DNA of 64,000 nucleotides, from NCBI GenBank assembly GCA_947683625.1, contig CANTUR010000240.1:1173501-1237500 (forward strand), read 5' to 3'. Of the stretch, positions 22,128 to 34,249 are shown in pieces. Below the pieces are notes generated by a model, which saw nothing but the letters and a program-made list of their open reading frames with translations, was not told where the DNA came from and did no database searches. Numbering within the stretch: position 1 is the first letter of the stretch; the number at the start of each line of letters is the position of its first letter. A program made the translations under genes and the position numbers. Origin of the DNA: Mallotus nudiflorus. Taxonomy: Eukaryota > Streptophyta > Magnoliopsida > Malpighiales > Euphorbiaceae.

Positions 22128-23560
22128 AAATGTAGATTCATTCATCTCCCTAGGAATCACAATAAGATGGCATATGCACTTGCTTCACTAGCGTCAATAT
22201 AGGAAGGGCCATCCAAAATGCCTATGAAGCCTTTAATTCTACTCAAATCGAGATAACCTTGTCATAAAAACTATAGAATAGCGAAAATAGAAATAGCTAA
22301 AAAGCCCTGGTTCTATAACATCCAAAGATATAGGAAGGAACGAGCCTATCCTGATCAAGCAGATGAAAGAGACAAAGTAGTAAATTCGACGATTACCATT
22401 AAAATTCACATTGCACCAATTTTTGTTATACATGAGAACCTTAGACGGTTTACAACTCCAATGTCTAGATGAAAATGAGGCTACAAGAGTAATAGAAGAA
22501 GTACATGAAGGTGTTTGTGGTCCACATATGAATGGGGCAATCCTGGCTAAGAAGATAATCAGACAAGGGTTCTTCTGGATGACGATGATGGAAGACTACA
22601 TCAAATTTGTAAGGAAATGCCATAAGTGTCAGATCCATGGGAATGTCAGTCACCTTCCCCTAATAGAACTACACTACATCTCCTCTCCATAGCCTTTTTT
22701 AGCATGGGGACTAGACATAATTAAGGAAATCCACTTAACAGCCTTAAGTGGACATAAGTTCATCCTAGTGGTGGTGGACTACTTTACAAAATGGGTCGAA
22801 GCATAATCATTTGCAAGGATATGAGCCAAACAAGTGGCTAAGTTCATTAAAAGAAACCTGTTATGTTGATATTGGATCCCCTATCACATCATCTCTGACA
22901 ACGATGTCCAATTCCAAGGGGAAGTTAGAGAGCTACTATGGAGTTATAAGGTGGAACATCATAAATCTTCTCCTTACTGACCATAAGCATATGGGGCTAT
23001 CAAAGCTGTAAATAAGAAAATTAAAAGGATCTTATAAAAAATGACTTAGACTTACTGAGATTGGGCAGACAGATTGCCACACACATTATGGGGGTACCAA
23101 ACAATAGTTAGAATTTCAACAAGAGCAACTCCTTTCTCACTAGTATATGGATTAAAAGTAGTTCTTCCAATTAAAATAGAGATCAAGTCTCTTCGGGTAG
23201 AAATCGAATTTGAATTGCCATAGGTGTAGTGGGCTCGACAAAGACATGACATTCTCACTCTCTTAGATAGCCAAAGGCTTAAGGCTTTATACCGCACATA
23301 GTTGTATTAAGCTCGACTAGCCAAAACTTTCAATAGAAGAGTAAAACATAAGAGTGTGAAAGCAAGAGATTGGGTGCTAAAGTAAGCAAGAAAAAATGTT
23401 CTAGACCCTAGAGGGAAATTAAGACTGAACTTAGAAAGTCCATACCTTGTTAAACATGTCTTATTAAAAAGAGCAGTCAAGCTGATGGATTTTAAAGGCA
23501 ATGAATTCTCCGAACCTATTAATATAGATCACCTGAAAAAGTACTACATAAAAAAAACTA
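22128..23560 (+). pseudogene. RNase H end and integrase of Tat type (element D)
   Basis: Starts with 'FIHLPRNHNKMAYALASLAS', the C-terminal end of a Tat-type RNase H (compare 'FIHLSRDDNQMADALATLSS' in element E). Integrase follows: zinc module 'GVCGPHMNGAILAKKIIRQGFFW' and 'CHKCQIHGNV', core 'WGLDIIKEI' (first Asp), 'IISDNDVQFQ' (second Asp), 'GAIKAVNKKIK' at the Glu position (Glu replaced by Lys), and the C-terminal part 'KLRLNLESPYLVKHVLLKRAVKLMDFKGNEF' with 'INIDHLKKYYI' as the end. Several stops and frameshifts occur. No chromodomain follows, unlike element B. Confidence 0.85.
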
Positions 23561-24060
23561 TCCTGCTGAGTTAAAAACCTAAAAATGGTAGCTCAAGCAA
23601 AGGTTAGGGACTTCCAGCTGAGTTGAAAACATAGAAACGGTAGTTCAGGAAAAAATTAAGGAAAGAGAGAAAATACTTAACTAGAAAACCTGAGAAGGCT
23701 AGTTAAGGACAGGTGTAACCTCAAGATTGAAATTCATGGAAATGCACTTATCTTTTCTTAAATGATTACATTGAAATGAGAATGATTGCTAATTTATGCA
23801 AAATGTCTTTGAAAAGTGCAACACATTTTATCATCATAAAATTGCATCAAGAATGCTTTGCATTTTCTTTCATTACATGACCATGGTTCTTACCATCCTC
23901 TATGAGCTCTCTCGTTAAGATTAGCAACTATTGTCAAAGTAAAAAGAAAAAAACCCAGCTGGGCTTGAAAAGCTTCGAAAGGAGGCACCCTTTGGCAAAA
24001 AAGGGAACAAACCCAGCTAATTATGAAAAACTCCAAATTGAGACGACTTAGGTAAAAAAG
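23561..24060 (+). repeat. Post-pol ~50-bp module repeats (element D)
   Basis: Directly after the integrase end come degenerate copies of a module of the form C-TGCTGAGTT-AAAAACC ... GGTAG-TCA-GCAAAGGTTAGGG (from 23561, 23615, about 23690, and further copies near 23950 and 24010). The same module occurs after pol in element E in reverse and inside an intron there (34869-34985). Confidence 0.7.
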
Positions 24061-24565
24061 GGAATAGAGGCAGACAATAGGAATGGCAAAGATCAACGTT
24101 AATGATACATAACAAAAAGCATATTCAATCATCATTGTACAACCATTATACAACATGCAGGACAAACACCCATATACAACACTCAGAGTCCATAACCTCA
24201 GGAAAATAATACAACAAAGCAACCCACAAGCAAAAGTCCTACATCTAGCTCCTAAAACAACTAGATTGGCTATAGCTGCCATCAAAAGCAAGCACTAATC
24301 CTGCTTAAACATCCCTCTCGTCTGGTCCTGACTCATCACTGTTCATCACAAAGGATGATAGTCATGACTCTAGCTCACTAATGCCATCACGATAAGCTAC
24401 ATGCCCCCACTACCATTCATGACTACCAAGATGATGCTCAACCTGCATTACATATTGCATATCATATACTCATACATAAAACATGTGCATAAAATAAATA
24501 GGTACAATAAAAAAGGCATACCCTCTGAGTGATAGCAAATTGTAAAAAGCATTACTGTGCAGTCT

Positions 24566-26339
24566 CTACAACAGTATACCAGTACTAACCAGAGGAGATA
24601 GGAATCTACAAAATAAAGTCAACAACCACTCACTAAATAAATGAAACACAAGTAAGAATAAGTGGGGAGCAAGAACATGGGTAGCATCAACAAGAGCAAC
24701 ACCCGACTGAGGAAAGCCAGGTTTAGGCAAATCAAAACTCACTATTCTACCAAGGATATCCATCCCAAGTAAATAAAAAGATGGCTGAACCATCAAGTCC
24801 TAAAGAATAGTACTACCAAAAGACATACCATTGGCATGGGTAGTTGCCTCAATATGGAATATGCCCTCATCATCCTCAAAATGAGATCTGGATCTTCTTT
24901 GACATCACTGTAGATAAGTTCTCATAACTCATGTCAATTACAGATTATTACTAATAAAGTTTGCTACGTGCTTGCACCAAAATAGGAATAAAGGCTTACC
25001 GGATCAAAAGAAGTGACTCTCGACGACCTGCAATCCTCAAACCTAAAGGATGAGATGCATCTGCTTAAGAAGGCAAAGGTGTTGGAAAGGTCCCATTAGC
25101 TATAGCATTGATCAATTGAGGGATTAATACATCAATATAAGGCAAACCTACACTCTTCAAGAGGCTCTTAGAGGGGAATCCCATCATAACAATAGCAAGA
25201 TCATCACCATAAAGCTCATGGCCCCAAAACATGTCACTAGGAGGAGGGATGGGAACTCTCCTCATATATAAGCCATACCACCAATGATAGACTCGGTCGC
25301 CCAATTACCATACTCTACTAATGAGGCCAGAGAACAACACCTGTCTCTTTGTCAGTTGCCCTGCAACCACCATCTTTACTGTCCAATGAGACCATGCCAC
25401 CCACTAGTGAAGAAAAATCTACTTAAAGGGTAAGAATGAACAAAAGATCCCTAAGAAATAAATAACCAACATAACAAGAATTAGACTTACCTGATCAGGG
25501 GATAGCTTCCCTATATAGTCCTGAGCTACCATGCAATCCTTAATCAAATCGGTAGTCTTCTTGATCTAGTGAGAATAATAAGGGAATCCATCCTCCTAGA
25601 AATGCTCGATGAATAGATGAGGAAGAATCCTAAACTCATATGCCTATATTTGTCAAAATTAGAGGGTCAGAAATAACAAACCTAAAAGCAAATGAATAGA
25701 AAATAGAACTCCTACTCACATCCAACATGAAGAAGCATTTACAGATCCTTAAGCCACTTTGGCATATTGCATCAAGGCCTAAGTACATATGAGCAAAGGT
25801 AGTAGTGCCTAGTAATACCTTAGCAAGCCATCCAGATCTTTAAAGATAGACAACAATCACAGATCACCTGTGCTTGAAGTGTTCGAGAAGATAACAACAC
25901 TCAAAAAATAAAATAAAAAGCAATGAGCTAGCTACTCTATTGAGACAAGACCATCATTGTATAGAGTCCATATAGAAGAAACAAACTCTATATAACAAGC
26001 GAGATACTAGCAACCAGACTTCAAAGGTATGACCACCTTAAGCAAATCCATCGTGAGGTGCCTCCTTGCCACAACAGTAGAACACTCCTCCTCATTAAAA
26101 GGAATAGGCTCTCCAGAAAAGCTCAAGCCCATGATAGCAAAAAAATCCAAAGGTGTAATAGTTATCTCCCCGATAGATAGATGGAAAGTATGCATTGTTT
26201 CCATCCATTGCTTTATCGATGCATACATGCCAATTTGACTTGACGCATATGAGTCATAAGATAATGCAATAATGACTCCATCAAAGCTCTTCCCAGTAAT
26301 CATCTACTTTATACACATCACGAGACCCTGGTAATACAT
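24566..26339 (-). pseudogene. Opposite-strand plant mobile domain (PMD) ORF of element D
   Basis: The minus strand carries a PMD (PF10536-type) protein in pieces: 'IKQWMETMHTFHLSIGEITITPLDFFAIMGLSFSGEPI' (26007-26240), 'HCFLFYFLSVVIFSNTSSTGDL' and 'IFKDLDG' (about 25830-25920), 'TTTFAHMYLGLDAICQSGLR' (about 25760), 'AYEFRILPHLFIEHF' (about 25630), 'WTVKMVVAGQLTKRQVLFSGL' (about 25360) and 'GDRVYHWWYGLYMRRVPIPPPSDM' (25304 down). Each piece has a counterpart in the same order in E's PMD ORF. The gaps between pieces look like introns. PMD proteins act in silencing and development in plants, and transposon-borne forms are known; the role here is unknown. An ATG at 26339 is a possible start. Stops show decay. 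Confidence 0.75.
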
Positions 26340-26576
26340 GTTGACTCTATTAAAACTACCAGGTATCATAGTAACATACCTATAAGGCTACAAACAATAT
26401 GTACGCTATTAAAACATTTTCACAGCTACTAAATACTAACATATCTCTCTCTTTGTCATTTAATAGGATCAAAATAATAAAAAAAAGTAGAAAAGCAAAA
26501 CATTATGGATAGCACTAGTAGACAATCATAACATTTATAATAAAGCTACAACATTAATAGACATTTATAGTAAGAG

Positions 26577-26975
26577 CTACAAAATTATAGTTAAAATAAC
26601 CTCATACAGTAAAATAAACAGTAAAGCAGCCAATGAACAAGCTTCAGAAAATAAGGGCAAAAAAGGACCTACCTCGCAACGATGAGACACCCATGTATGA
26701 GTCTCTAAGCTATAAATAATAGGGATAAGATCTCCTTGAGAAAGTTGAGATGGCTGAGAACTCTGAGTACCATATATGCTAGTCCCTGTAGTTGACGTCC
26801 CAACTCTAGTGGCCTCTATAAAGTCACCCTCAACATCAACATCAATAAAAATGTCCTTTAGACCCTCATGAATGTTGGGGATCTTCATTTTATGCAGAGA
26901 AATGGAAGTATAGAAGCAAAAATAAAGCAGAAAGCACCAAAAACATAAAAAGGATAAAAAAAAGTTAGAAAACAC
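26577..26975 (-). pseudogene. Possible upstream exon of the D antisense ORF
   Basis: An open stretch of 132 codons. An internal ATG gives 'MKIPNIHEGLKDIFIDVDVEGD', a Ser/Gln/Thr-rich segment and 'IPIIYSLETHTWVSHRCE', followed by GAGGTAGGT, a good splice donor sequence. It could be the first exon of the PMD gene or an unrelated frame; I do not recognise a domain in it. Confidence 0.35.
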
Positions 26976-27039
26976 TCAAAGAAGTTTAGACAAACCTCCT
27001 CAAACCTCTTAAATAGTTGTTTAAATATGCCTAGAGGTG

Positions 27040-27440
27040 AGGAAGCATGTGATCATGTACTAGGTGCATAACCACATGCATAAGCGCATGATCACGTGCC
27101 TTCCACTCGTAGTCACGCACACTTCCCCCTTCCATACGCTCTTTTATAGTTTTATACGCACTTCGAGACTTTGCACACTTCTACAGTCTTAAACTTCTAT
27201 TTGAGCATAAGTCAAGCACCAAACTCATGCAAAAGGACACTAATATGGATTCCATCTATCTAAAGACATTGGGCACACACTACGTTTTTTAAAAAATTTA
27301 ACGTTGCACAAAAGACAAAGAGTAAGGAAAATTCACTGTAAGGATATCTCTCTCTAAATCATCAAAATAACATCCCCAATATTACAAATAATGGCATCAT
27401 TACTGCATCAGTATAGCATCATTAATGCATAATCATTACA
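27040..27440. other. Element D region between PMD ORF and array
   Basis: Contains repeated 'gcatgatcacgtg'-like motifs at 27050-27110 and otherwise no coding signal. Confidence 0.5.
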
Positions 27441-27991
27441 TCATTATTGCTTCCTTATTCACATTGCTTAGGAGCACTCTCACATTTTCACATTGCTTAG
27501 AAGCATCCACATCACTTAGAAGCAATTTCACATCATTTAAAAGGACTTTCAGATTACTTAGGAGCATCCATACAACTTAGGAGCATTCTTATTTTCTTAG
27601 TAGCATCTTCATTTCATGTGACACCTAAGAAGGTTGTAATTGTATATTCATTCACATGACACTTAAGAAGGTTATGATTGTATGTTCATTCGCGCGACAC
27701 CTAAGAAGGTTACAGTCACATGTTCATTTTGCATGACACCTAAGAAGGTTATAGAAGCATTTTTATTACTCAATAGCATCCTCATTTTACATGACACCTA
27801 AGAAGGTTGTAGTCATATCTTCATTTGCGTGACACCTAAGAAGCTTATAGTTGCATCTTTGTTGCTTAATATTATGTTAATTTGTGTGACACCTAAGAAG
27901 GTTATAGTCACATTTTCATTGCTTAATAGCATGTTCATTAATGTGACACCTAAAAAGGTTATAGTCGCATCTCTTTTTGCTTAGTAGCATT
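27440..27991. repeat. Tandem array on a ~19-bp unit (element D), left part
   Basis: The first part is a run of ~19-20-bp units such as CATTGCTTAGAAGCATCCA. From 27616 the unit becomes a 38-39-bp or 57-bp block with a conserved 'gacacctaagaaggttatag' core (cores at about 27621, 27660, 27697, 27735, 27793, 27832, 27889, 27945). Block lengths 38 and 57 are two and three times 19. Element E is inserted in the array; the next core is at 41877. Confidence 0.85.
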
Positions 27992-29887
27992 TGTAGACGG
28001 TGGGGTTTAGCGCTCGTCCAAGATTTTAGCAACCACGATACTGTTTAGGTTCAGGGCCTTAGGGAACACACTACTATGTCATAAAATCATAACATGGAGA
28101 AGAGGAGTTGCCACCTAGGGTAATAATTGGGACAATTTGATTGGTGGTACTCGATTCTTTAAAAGAAAGTTGGCACCACAACCAGGAGATTTTGGGAACG
28201 AAATACTAACTTCTCTTAGTCTTATGTTCATTTAGAATAATTTTATAAATGATTATTTCATCCTCTAATTACATGCAATTTTATTTAAACCCTATTTGAC
28301 ATCCATCTAACCTTAGGCATCTAGTTAATAAAACTACATATAAAAAATGCACTCAAGATCGCATTGTCCCTAAGTCTAAACTATGTTAATTTTATTAAAA
28401 AGTTAGCTAGATTTACATTTTATTTATAAGTGAGAAAGGGACTAAAGGTGGGCCTACATTTTTTATTAATTAGTGAGCCTAAATATATTTATTTTAGTTT
28501 ATGTAAGGAATGGGCTTAAGTCTATTCAATTTTAAAGGAAAGTTAGATTAGTGGGCCTAAGCCTAACTTGGTTTTAATTAACTAAGTGGGCCTAAAATAT
28601 AATTAACCTAATGGGCCTAAATTGATTTTAATTATTTAAAGCCCTAAACCATTTTTAAGCCTATTTAAAGTGAGTTGGACCTAAGCGTGGGCTATAAAAA
28701 ACCATTTTTAAGCCTATAAAAAAACACAATCTAAAAACAAATAAAATATAAAAAAATCAAAACATACATTATAGTGATTTTCTAAAAAACCTAAATCAAT
28801 TACATGCAAATCCTAAATTAAGCTACTGCCACCATTGATTTTAATTAATTCTGACCAAATTGAACCTAATTACTAACTGATTTTAAACGCAGAAAATTAA
28901 ATCTTTTCACTATTCCCACTATTGAGGCTATTATAAACTACGTGCAAAAATTAAAATTAAACAATTATACACCCATGAATTAAAATAACTACACAGAATA
29001 CCAAAATGAAGAATAAAGATAAAAATCCTAAGTTCTATTGGAAAACAACACAGCTTCTTCCATGGCATTCCATGGACCTTCTATTCATCTAAATACAGGT
29101 AGTATCCTCCTCAATCCACATTCGCACATCAAAACAAAAACACAGAAATAACCATATTAGTAGTGAAATTCAATAATCAAAACAATAACAAAATAAAATA
29201 AAAATCACAAAAAGAAAAGAACAGAAAAGAACATTGATGATTTTAGATGAGGTGCAAATGCCCTTTTTGGCCCATCAGACTAGGATTTTCACCGGTGAAA
29301 ATTGAAGTACTGTTGATTCTGGACTGGAACTAAAAAATGCTAGATCGTCCTTGTTAAATGAACTGTAAAAATTAGGGTTTTAAAAGAACAGAAGAAATTA
29401 GAGTTTGGTATGCGGGTGTGTGAGTTTCTCTTAGTTCCTCCATTTGTGTGAGTCTCCTTTCCCTCACGCATGCAGACTCTTTGCTTTTTAAAGTAGAGTT
29501 TGCCTGCGTATTGACTCGCTAAGTTTATAGGAACAAGTTCTTCTCTTCTAAAATAAATTGTTAAGGATTTTGATTTTGAAAGCTATTTACATGTTTTAAA
29601 TGCGTTGTAACCTTTTTCAGATAAAAATAATAATAAAATTAAAATTTTAACCAATCAAAACATTGAAAAAATCAACAAAAAAATAAAAAATATCCGGAAA
29701 AAAAAATGGGACTTTTTACACATGATCAAATCCTAAAAAAATGTTGACTTCCTTATAATCAAATCCTAAAAAATTTTGCAATTTAGTCCCTAAAGTCTAG
29801 AAAATTGACAACCAAGTTTAATTTTTGAATAAATTTCATCATAAGGGCTTATGTCACAGTTGTGCACAATTATATCCTATGCTTATA
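27992..29887 (-). repeat. Element E 3' LTR (left)
   Basis: 1896 bp from TGTAGACGG to GCTTATA on the plus strand. The right terminal CA has become TA. It lacks about 10 bp next to this end ('aaattgggt') that are present in the other LTR. Confidence 0.88.
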
Positions 29888-29900
29888 GTTGCCCCCCTTT
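29888..29900 (-). other. Polypurine tract of element E
   Basis: The minus strand reads AAAGGGGGGCAAC directly before the LTR start, as expected for the plus-strand primer. Confidence 0.75.
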
Positions 29901-30010
29901 GTCACTATTTGCTTGATAAATTGCGACAAAGCAATAGAAGCACATAATTTTAAAAATTAGGACACTTGATTGTGTCCTAAATGATAGATTGATGCTTAAA
30001 TTGATGAGCA

Positions 30011-30760
30011 AGGTGTAATGTTTGACAAGTCTCACTATATTTCCTACTAAACATCTAGTGGACTTTGTGCAAATGAGTTTTGCTATATTCCCTATGGGAC
30101 ATTTAGCAATGATAAATTGAAAACTTGGTATAGTTCTTGTGGAATGTCTAGCAATGATTAATTTTGTTATACTCCCTGTGGGACATCTAATGATGCACAC
30201 TATATTCCCTGTGGGACGTCTAGTGAAGATAAAATAAAAACATTCTATAGTTCCTATGGAACACCTAGCACCGATGAATTTTGTTATATTCCCTATGCGA
30301 CGTCTAACGATGTACACTATATTCCCTGTGGGACGTCTAATGAAGTTGAATTAAAAATCTGCTATAGTTCTTATGGAATGTCTAGCACTAATGAATTTCA
30401 TTATATTCCCTGTGGGACATCTAATGATGTACGTTATTTTCCCTGTGGGACGTCTAGTGAAGTTGAATTGAAAACATGCTATAGTTCCTATCGAACATCT
30501 AGCACTGATGAATTTTGTTATACTCCCTGTGGGACATCTAACAATGTACACTATATTCCCTGTGGGACGTCTAGTGAAGTTGAATTGAAAATCTGCTATA
30601 GTTCCTATTGAACATCTAGCACTGATGAATTTTGTTATATTCTCTATGGGTCATCTAATGATATACATTATATTTCCTGTGAGACATCTAGTGAAGTTGA
30701 ATTGAAAATCTTATATAGTTCCTATGGAACGTCTAGCACTGATGAATTTGAAAGTTTATG
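30011..30760. repeat. 117-bp tandem repeat array (element E)
   Basis: A block starting CTATAGTTCCTATGG recurs at 30128, 30245, 30362, 30479, 30596 and 30713, exactly 117 bp apart each time. Each unit holds three related submotifs of about 38, 34 and 45 bp centred on 'ccctgtgggacgtcta'. 117 is 39 codons, and open frames therefore run through the array on both strands (plus 30378-30611, minus 29883-30317 and 30351-30551). Copies differ by point changes only. Confidence 0.93.
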
Positions 30761-31832
30761 TCATAACTGCTATGCAGTACATAACATAATGAAGGTTATG
30801 ACTAGTGCAACACATAACATAATCATTTGAAATTCATATCACAGCTACTATGCAGCATATGAATCCTTTGATGTAAAATGCAAAAAAATGAATTCTGTAA
30901 TCTTGTTCTGTATTTTATAGTTGACAGAAAATTTAGAATTACAGATTAATTATACAGTTTTAATAATTCAATGAATTATTAATTTGATGAGTTTCATGAT
31001 TTAGTTAGGAATATGTTCTTAATCAGAATGCAATTATGGACCAAATTGCAATGAAAGAACTTGGATCCATGTATAAGGACCAAGGTGGATTTTTACCACT
31101 TCAAATATACTTTCCTTTTTTTTTTTTTGCATGTAACATTCCATTATCTCCTTTCTTCATTTTACTTTCCTTTCATTTTCTCTCTTTTCATTAATTTTCT
31201 TTCCTTAATTTCTTCATCATTTGACGTCTGATTTGCAATCCGTCTGATCATGTCACATAGACAACATGAGAGACTTCAGAACGTTAGAGGATTCTGCATC
31301 CTCATTTTCCTTAGAATGATCTTGGACTTCAAGAAGACTCAACTATCTTTCCTTTGACTCATTTATATACCCACAAGTGTAGAGATGTGGGTAATGAGGT
31401 AACTTTTCTTGTTTCTATTTATTTCTACAAAAATATCACCTGTATAATTAGTGATCAGAGTTAGTTTTAGAGTAGAGATTGACATGTATATTAGTCAAGA
31501 ATTAATATGAAAATGCATGATAAAAATGAAATTAAACTCTAAAAATATGAAATTCAGCCTCTGGGTAATCCGAATGACTGATCGGGTATCTGGAATTTTA
31601 GTCAGAATTCTAGATTTCCAATTGGCCCAGCTAATGCTGGTCGGCATAGTAGACTGCTGATCAGTAATATGGAATGCCAATCGGCATTCTAGATTGCCGA
31701 TTAGCTTTTCAAAAAAAATGTTTTAGGGTTAATTAGTTAATTAAGTAATCAAATCTTTCAATTTAAATTCTTTGATCAATTAATTAATCTTTCAATTAAA
31801 TAATTATTATTTTGAAATTGAACTAGCATCCG
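30761..31832. other. Element E region upstream of the PMD ORF
   Basis: AT-rich with a T-rich tract near 31110 and repeated 'attctagattgccgatt'-like motifs at 31550-31710, including the inverted repeat AATGCCAATCGGCATT at 31672. It would be the 5' flank of the plus-strand PMD ORF; I see no convincing promoter motif. Confidence 0.5.
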
Positions 31833-33480
31833 ATGAAGTTCATGGGCTATTTCAATCTATCTCGAGAATTGTTTTATGGACTGCTAGAGTAGGTGACATG
31901 TCTAATTTGGGCCTTCAGATTCAGGCATTTCATTATTGCACTTCTGATTGTTCGAGGCCAGTCTGACTATTACTCTTTGTTTGCTTTGATCAAGCGATGG
32001 ATGGATACTACCCAAACTTTTCATACTTGTGTGGGTGCGTTGACCATTTACCTATGAGTTTCTCTGCTATCACTGGGATTGTCTTTGGTGAATCCCCAGT
32101 TTAGTTTGACGTCAGCTATTATAGTCTTCCAGATCATGCATAGAGTCAGATGTGCGAGATTTGATCGGGTTCGCTCCAGTGTGGAAGAATTGAAAGAATG
32201 TTCTTCTTTCATCCTTAGTTGAGGGATTCAGATGTGTTCCTACTTCTAATACTCTTTATATTGTCCATAAGGTGAGGTGTTTCCTTTTTATATTATTAGG
32301 CATGACCCTCTTTTGTGAGACCGATTATGAGGTCAGTATTGCTCTGTTTGGTCCTCTTTGTGACTTGGATCGAGTTGCCACACTAGATTGGGGATCTGCT
32401 GCACTCGCTTATATTTACTACAGACTAGACACTGTTTGTAGAGGTGCTGTGATGATGTGTGGCTTTTGGAACATCTTGCATGTATGTTCTCCTTCCTTTG
32501 ATCTTTATAGTCTTGCTTTTCTTTGCCTTTTCTGATATGTTTTCTTTCTTCCAGATCTGGAGCATAGAGATCGGGCTGATTCGAGACTTTGACACTATCA
32601 GTTCTGATAGAACCTTTCCTCTGATGATGAGATGGGGTTCTTCTCACCTTGCAAGTAACAGAAATACTTTACAGATGTATCATGATCAGCTGAACACTGT
32701 CGAGTGGCACCTGGTAAGAAAAAAAATAAAATCATTAGTATGTTACAGTTTAATAGAGATTAGACTTAATTTACATAAATTATAGATAAACTCTGATCGG
32801 TTGGAGGGTGCTGAGGACATCCAGCAATATGATTTCATGGCAGCTGTAGTTCACTTTAAGCCTATGAGGATCCTGCTCTCTGGTTATGGCTGTTTGATAT
32901 GGTATTTAGGGGAGTGAGTGTATCGTTGGTCTTTCAGCCCTTCTCGACATCGCATTCCATTTGATGTCCCTTCCTTTATGCTCCACAACTTGCATCTTAT
33001 AGGTTCAGAGCTAAGGGATGCACTATCGGGATATGCTACCTTAGATTTTCTTGAGCATTCTCGACATTATCAGTAGTTTATACGTGAGAGCCTCTTAGAT
33101 CATGTTCCTATTGATGATGATGAGGAAATTTCTTATTATTTTAGCTTCTACTTCTAGAACCTATGAATCACTCTTTCTCTTTACAGTTTGAGGAGATTCA
33201 CTCTTCTATTGATGTGATCAGGAGACTAAGATTGCTCTAGAGACTGAGGTTATTCCTGATATTGAGAGTCCTAAGCCCAGTCCTAGTCCTGTTCATCATA
33301 CTTAGCATGTTGGGACTAGTCGTGCTGGTGCTTTTGCTAGCATTACCCTTGGTGATATCTCACTTCCAGATAGGTCCATGTTCTACTGGGCTCCTACTAT
33401 TCAGACTACAGTTAAGCAGTAGATGCATTTTAGTGATGCTTAGCTTTCTATCTTTTCTCCCACAGATGCCTCTCATGTGA
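31833..33480 (+). pseudogene. Opposite-strand plant mobile domain (PMD) ORF of element E
   Basis: The start is taken at the ATG at 31833 ('MKFMGYFNLSRELFYGLLE'). PMD blocks follow: 'LIKRWMDTTQTFHTCVGALTI', 'RCFLFILLGMTLFCETD', 'DWGSAALAYIYYRLDTVCRG' (32272-32480), then 'IWSIEIGLIRDFDT', 'HDQLNTVEWHL' and 'YLGExVYRWSFSPSRHRIPFD' (about 32900-32960). Two introns are suggested because blocks rejoin in the expected order across GTATGT...TTCTTCCAG (32480-32554) and GTAAGA...AATTATAG (32711-32786). A few TAG/TGA codons and a frameshift near 32030 break it. The homologue in element D lies at the same relative place and orientation. Confidence 0.8.
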
Positions 33481-34170
33481 GTTTTTCTGACTTGTTTCCT
33501 GCGTAATATATACACTCGACACTAATGTTAATAAATTTATAAAACAGTTCCCTTGAACACTAGTAGAGTATTTACATGGACTCTCTTCATCTTAGAGGTT
33601 ATTCACTGTGTAGGTTACAGATAGTCGGAGGGTAAGTATATGTACAATAAAGATGAAAATGTATGCATCCTATACATGAAATGCACATGATGTGTTTTCT
33701 ATGTGTATAGAGCTAGTCGAGTGGTCTGGAGATCAAGATTGAGATGCTTTACCAAAAGCTTGTAGGTTTGGGCATTAATCCTTATAGTGCTGGGACTTCC
33801 TCTGTCAGACTTTTGGACATCTTTCACTGTGATGACTCTACCAGAGGATGGAGCCCATGGCCAGATTCTAGAGCTCAGGATGACTGATTTAGGCTATCTA
33901 ATTTTTCTATCATATTGCTGTGTTTTGAATTCTATATTATTTGTATGCACTGTGTCAAACTAGTCTATGTCTTTATTTAACCTTAAATTGGACTTTAACT
34001 AAATGGATAAAGATTTTAGATAATAAAGATAATTATATAATTAGGATAATGATAATTAGATAATTATGCTATTTATCCTCTATCTCTATCCATTTATCCT
34101 TATCATTTATCATCCATTATCTCTATCCAGTAGGGGAAGCCCAATTCCATCCAAATTCAACTTCTCTCTT

Positions 34171-34178
34171 TATAAAAG
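34171..34178 (+). promoter_or_regulatory. TATA box upstream of the DUF7745-like ORF
   Basis: TATAAAAG lies 79 bp before the ATG at 34250, with a pyrimidine-rich stretch (ctatctctttctctccattctcatc) between, as is common for plant transcription starts. This points to independent transcription antisense to element E. Confidence 0.5.
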
Positions 34179-34249
34179 GCTCATAAAAGAAGCAGTTTCA
34201 CTATCTCTTTCTCTCCATTCTCATCATGACTCAAGCTCCTCTCTAATTG

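Noticed and set aside
23890..24291. Membrane-like 133-codon minus-strand ORF
   Set aside because: Cys/Leu-rich composition follows from the AT-rich post-pol repeats on the other strand; no start context or family resemblance.
30351..30611. Open frames on both strands as protein genes
   Set aside because: They exist because the 117-bp unit is a multiple of three and lacks stops; there is no start context or known domain. Kept as a repeat feature and a finding only.
30011..30760. CRISPR-like array
   Set aside because: Units are contiguous 117-bp tandem repeats without unique spacers, in a plant retrotransposon.
32333..32647. Minus-strand open frame of 104 codons
   Set aside because: Antisense shadow of the plus-strand PMD blocks in E; its translation has no recognisable motif.
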